From Malania oleifera (lineage: Eukaryota; Streptophyta; Magnoliopsida; Santalales; Ximeniaceae): a stretch of 64,000 nucleotides of DNA. A model generated the notes under the pieces. That model searched no databases and was not told where the DNA came from. It saw only the letters and a program-made list of their open reading frames with translations. How positions within the stretch are numbered: the first letter of the stretch is position 1; every line of letters begins with the position of its first letter. Made by a program: the position numbers and the translations under genes. The stretch spans positions 25,554,182 to 25,618,181 of the forward strand of contig NC_080417.1 in the NCBI RefSeq assembly GCF_029873635.1, read 5' to 3'. Of the stretch, positions 61,435 to 64,000 are shown piece after piece.

Positions 61435-61740
61435 TTTGGAGATCACCTTTTTCCAGAGGCTGGGGTGAATTTGTGGGTTTTAATTTTAAGACTATCTTTC
61501 TCGCACCAAATATATGCATATACATTCATATACAGCTAGTGAAAACAGAGAAGACCAGTTTTTTTCCCCCTTCCATTGGTTCCAGGGAAGCCCCTGTGGT
61601 CAAGGGTAGGTTCATCTCGTGCCCAAAAATTAAAACCCTAAAATATTTTTTTTTTAAATAAAATAATAAAAAAGGAACTGAAAAGTGGACAAAGCACTTC
61701 GCAATTGGCACTGAATTGGGGGCCCTTTTCAATTTTTACA
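61435..61740 (-). promoter_or_regulatory. Probable SUVR5 noncoding first exon and promoter region
   Basis: On the minus strand TCTCCAAAG|GTACATT at 61434/61433 is a good donor that could join to the acceptor at 58970, giving a 2.46-kb 5' UTR intron. The sequence up to about 61740 has no coding potential that I recognise. The transcription start is not identifiable by eye. Confidence 0.4.
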
Positions 61741-62952
61741 AAACCTAAACTATAGGTGTTCATGATTTTTTTTTTTTTTTAAGTTTTTATAAATTAAAAA
61801 GTTTTATATGATTCATTCCATCCAATTACAATTTTTATGTGAAGGGACTAACTTCATCCACATTTTTTATAAGTGAGATTTTTTGGCATATGAGCAATAC
61901 TTGTATTAGAGAAAAAAAAAAAACGCAAGGGACCATAAGAATGTAAATGGACGTAAGTTGACAAATATGCCGAACCGACCCATCCCTGTAAAGGTATATT
62001 TAGCAACTTTTAAATAGGTTCGGAGATAGTAGTTCGATACGGAATTGGGGCAATTAATTTTCCCTCGCCCCACTTGCTTGCTTAAGTGAAATTTGTTTTA
62101 AATATAAATGAATTAACAAACTAATATTTTTTTATTTTTTATTTTTTTTTATACACTTCTACTAGAAAGGTGATGTTTGTATAATTGTATTAAAAATATG
62201 ATAAGTTATGTTAGTTTCATTATATAAATAAGTATAAATTATTATTTTTTTTCAAACTTTTAATTGTTGGCAAAGTGAATTTGAATCCTTGCAAGAGGCA
62301 GATCCCTAATAAAGCAAGGACGGGATTACAAATAACACCCGAGACGGATTCAGAGCACGTAATTCTTAGCAGGGTGATTTTGGAGTCTGCCCTGTTGATC
62401 CAAATCTGTACTTACATCCTTATCCTTTTATGATATATATGTTGAAGTTAAACAAGGAACAATAAAATTATATATATATATATATATATATATTTTTATT
62501 TCTTTCTCACTTTCCTTGATATTCAAATATCAAAACATATATTTCTTTAATCATCCCATTTAGATAAAAAATGTTGATAGGAAAAAGAAAAATTAAGAAT
62601 AAAAAATAAAATTAATTTTTTATTATGCTTTCCCTCAATATTAATATTTTTTAAAAATAATTTATTTAATAAGATTAAAATTAAAAAAAAAAAAAAAGTT
62701 CATTATTGGGACCAACCCTAAATTATACATTTTGCTTGTTATATCATCCAACAATTTGATAGGTGCAAAACTCCACATGACCGAGCTCATATAGAGCCAC
62801 ATTTCCACCCAACAAACAGTGCTCAGCCCAATTGCACGCGTCAAAAATTGCACATGTTCTCTTATCACGTTTAACGTTCGTGGCAGCCGTAGGCGCTTAG
62901 ATTTAATATATATTGTTTAGTTAATAGTGTTTATAAATAGCATCAATGGCTT
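61741..62952. other. Intergenic AT-rich DNA
   Basis: No gene seen. Contains several poly(A)/poly(T) runs and an (AT)n tract at about 62469-62493. Confidence 0.7.
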
Positions 62953-63597
62953 AAGGCCTCTTTGATATTGTTATTATTTTCAGTTTTTAGTTTTTATTTC
63001 TTTATGATGAAAAAATAGATTATAGTTTATTTTTATTGTTAATTTTCTATTTTTAATGACGATTTTTAGTTGTTTGCTAAAGAACTGAACTTTAGATTTA
63101 ATGATTTTTAGCTATTTTGACACCTATTGTCGGAAATTTTAATATTCAAAAATAATTTTTTTCATTATACACTTTTAAATTAAAATTAAAATTAATGATC
63201 ATATAAGTTTAAAAAAATATTCATAAATTTAAAAAAAAAATTGATGTTGACGCAAATTACAAAATACTTTCATTATATTTCAATTGTGATGTCAATAAAA
63301 TTTTTATTATAAAGTGAAAATTAAAAGTAGAAAACAAGTAAAACAATTATAATAAATTTTATTTTTATAACAAAAATTTTTAAATATGCATTATTTGTAA
63401 TTTTATTATTTTAATCATATTTTTATAATATTATGATTTAAAGATGAAAATGAGCATTTTTAATTAAGTTTTTAATTTATATTAGTTTTGTAAATATTAA
63501 CCAAACAGATCGCTGGTTTCTAAATTCTAGTTTTTGATTTTTGTTTCTAATTTTCGTTTTTCTAATTTTTGACAATGATATCAAACGACCTCTTATT
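62953..63597. mobile_element. Probable MITE (about 640 bp)
   Basis: The left end GGCCTCTTTGATATTGTTA and the reverse complement of the right end, GAGGTCGTTTGATATCATTG, form imperfect terminal inverted repeats of about 20 bp. The interior is AT-rich, non-coding and rich in TTTTTAGTTTTTA-type sequence. The ends resemble hAT-type MITEs. A target duplication is not clear. Confidence 0.55.
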
Positions 63598-63799
63598 TAT
63601 TTTGGTCATGATAATTAATGGCATGATTTTTAGTTTTTTCCCTAGCTAGACCAAGTAAAAAACTAAAATTCAAATTAAAACTTGAAAAATGTGTAAACGC
63701 ATCTTAGAGGACCAACCTAGATGGCGACCGACCGAGAAATTTAAGAAAAAGATAATGAGATGTTTTCAAATGGTTTTAATGAAATCGCTATGAACTTAT

Positions 63800-64000
63800 T
63801 GTTGACTTTTTGAGTTCTATCTCGTTTTTTATAATGACAAATACGAGGTATTTAATGTTTGACGAGTTTGTGTGTAGATTCATATTAGTAAGATTATTTG
63901 ATGGCATGTGAAGACTTAAAGAATAAAGACTCAAAAGATTCATTTGTTGTAATTTAGATTATCATTATTTTGGGTATGTAATAGTAATACAAATCACTTG
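63800..64000 (+). mobile_element. Start of a SIRE-like LTR (family B), cut by the window edge
   Basis: TGTTGACTTTTTGAGTTC followed by TATAATGACAAATACGAGGT and GTATTTAATGTTTGACGAG closely parallels the first 100 bp of the solo LTR at 18708. Confidence 0.75.

Noticed and set aside
1-64000. An organised defence or biosynthetic gene cluster
   Set aside because: Only two host genes are present, of unrelated function. Everything else is transposon-derived or non-coding.

Overview
The window is nuclear DNA from a flowering plant, almost certainly a eudicot. The signs are two recognisable plant genes with GT-AG introns, AT-rich non-coding DNA, many microsatellites, and dense layers of plant LTR retrotransposons, LINE remnants, SINEs and a MITE. 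There are no bacterial-style operons, no rRNA or tRNA genes and no CRISPR array. I could not name the species from the sequence.

Layout. 1-24 kb is a retrotransposon graveyard. SIRE/Maximus-like copia LTRs lie at 1285-3767, 5.9-7.1 kb (minus), 10.8-13.6 kb (minus) and 15.6-21.1 kb. An L1-type LINE remnant is at 4.2-5.9 kb (minus). A Ty3/gypsy remnant of the Athila/Tat type is at 7.1-10.8 kb (minus). A second gypsy element on the plus strand (13.6-22.8 kb) has its gag split by a SIRE-like element, and that element's 3' LTR is split again by a solo LTR. Both insertions can be dated relative to each other from their target-site duplications.

24.2-26.5 kb (minus) holds a complete four-exon BTB/POZ-NPH3 gene (655 aa in my model). 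About 650 bp upstream of its start codon sits a complete but degenerate copia element (27140-33619, duplication AATGG), which itself carries a solo LTR in gag.

36.5-61.5 kb (minus) holds SUVR5, a zinc-finger histone H3K9 methyltransferase. I reconstructed 11 coding exons (1516 aa) plus a noncoding 5' leader. The SET domain is interrupted by a ~10.7 kb intron containing an LTR, a LINE remnant and several tandem duplications. The rest of the window (61.5-64 kb) is upstream intergenic DNA with a probable MITE and the first 200 bp of another SIRE-like LTR.

The two genes have no obvious functional link: one is a probable phototropin/auxin-type signalling adaptor and the other a chromatin silencer. 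I found no clear new biochemical system. The most interesting points are the SUVR5 gene structure with a possible unusual residue in its SET motif, the readable nesting history, and a recurring architecture in the SIRE-like LTRs (each family carries its own cluster of a short repeated motif plus a shared core).
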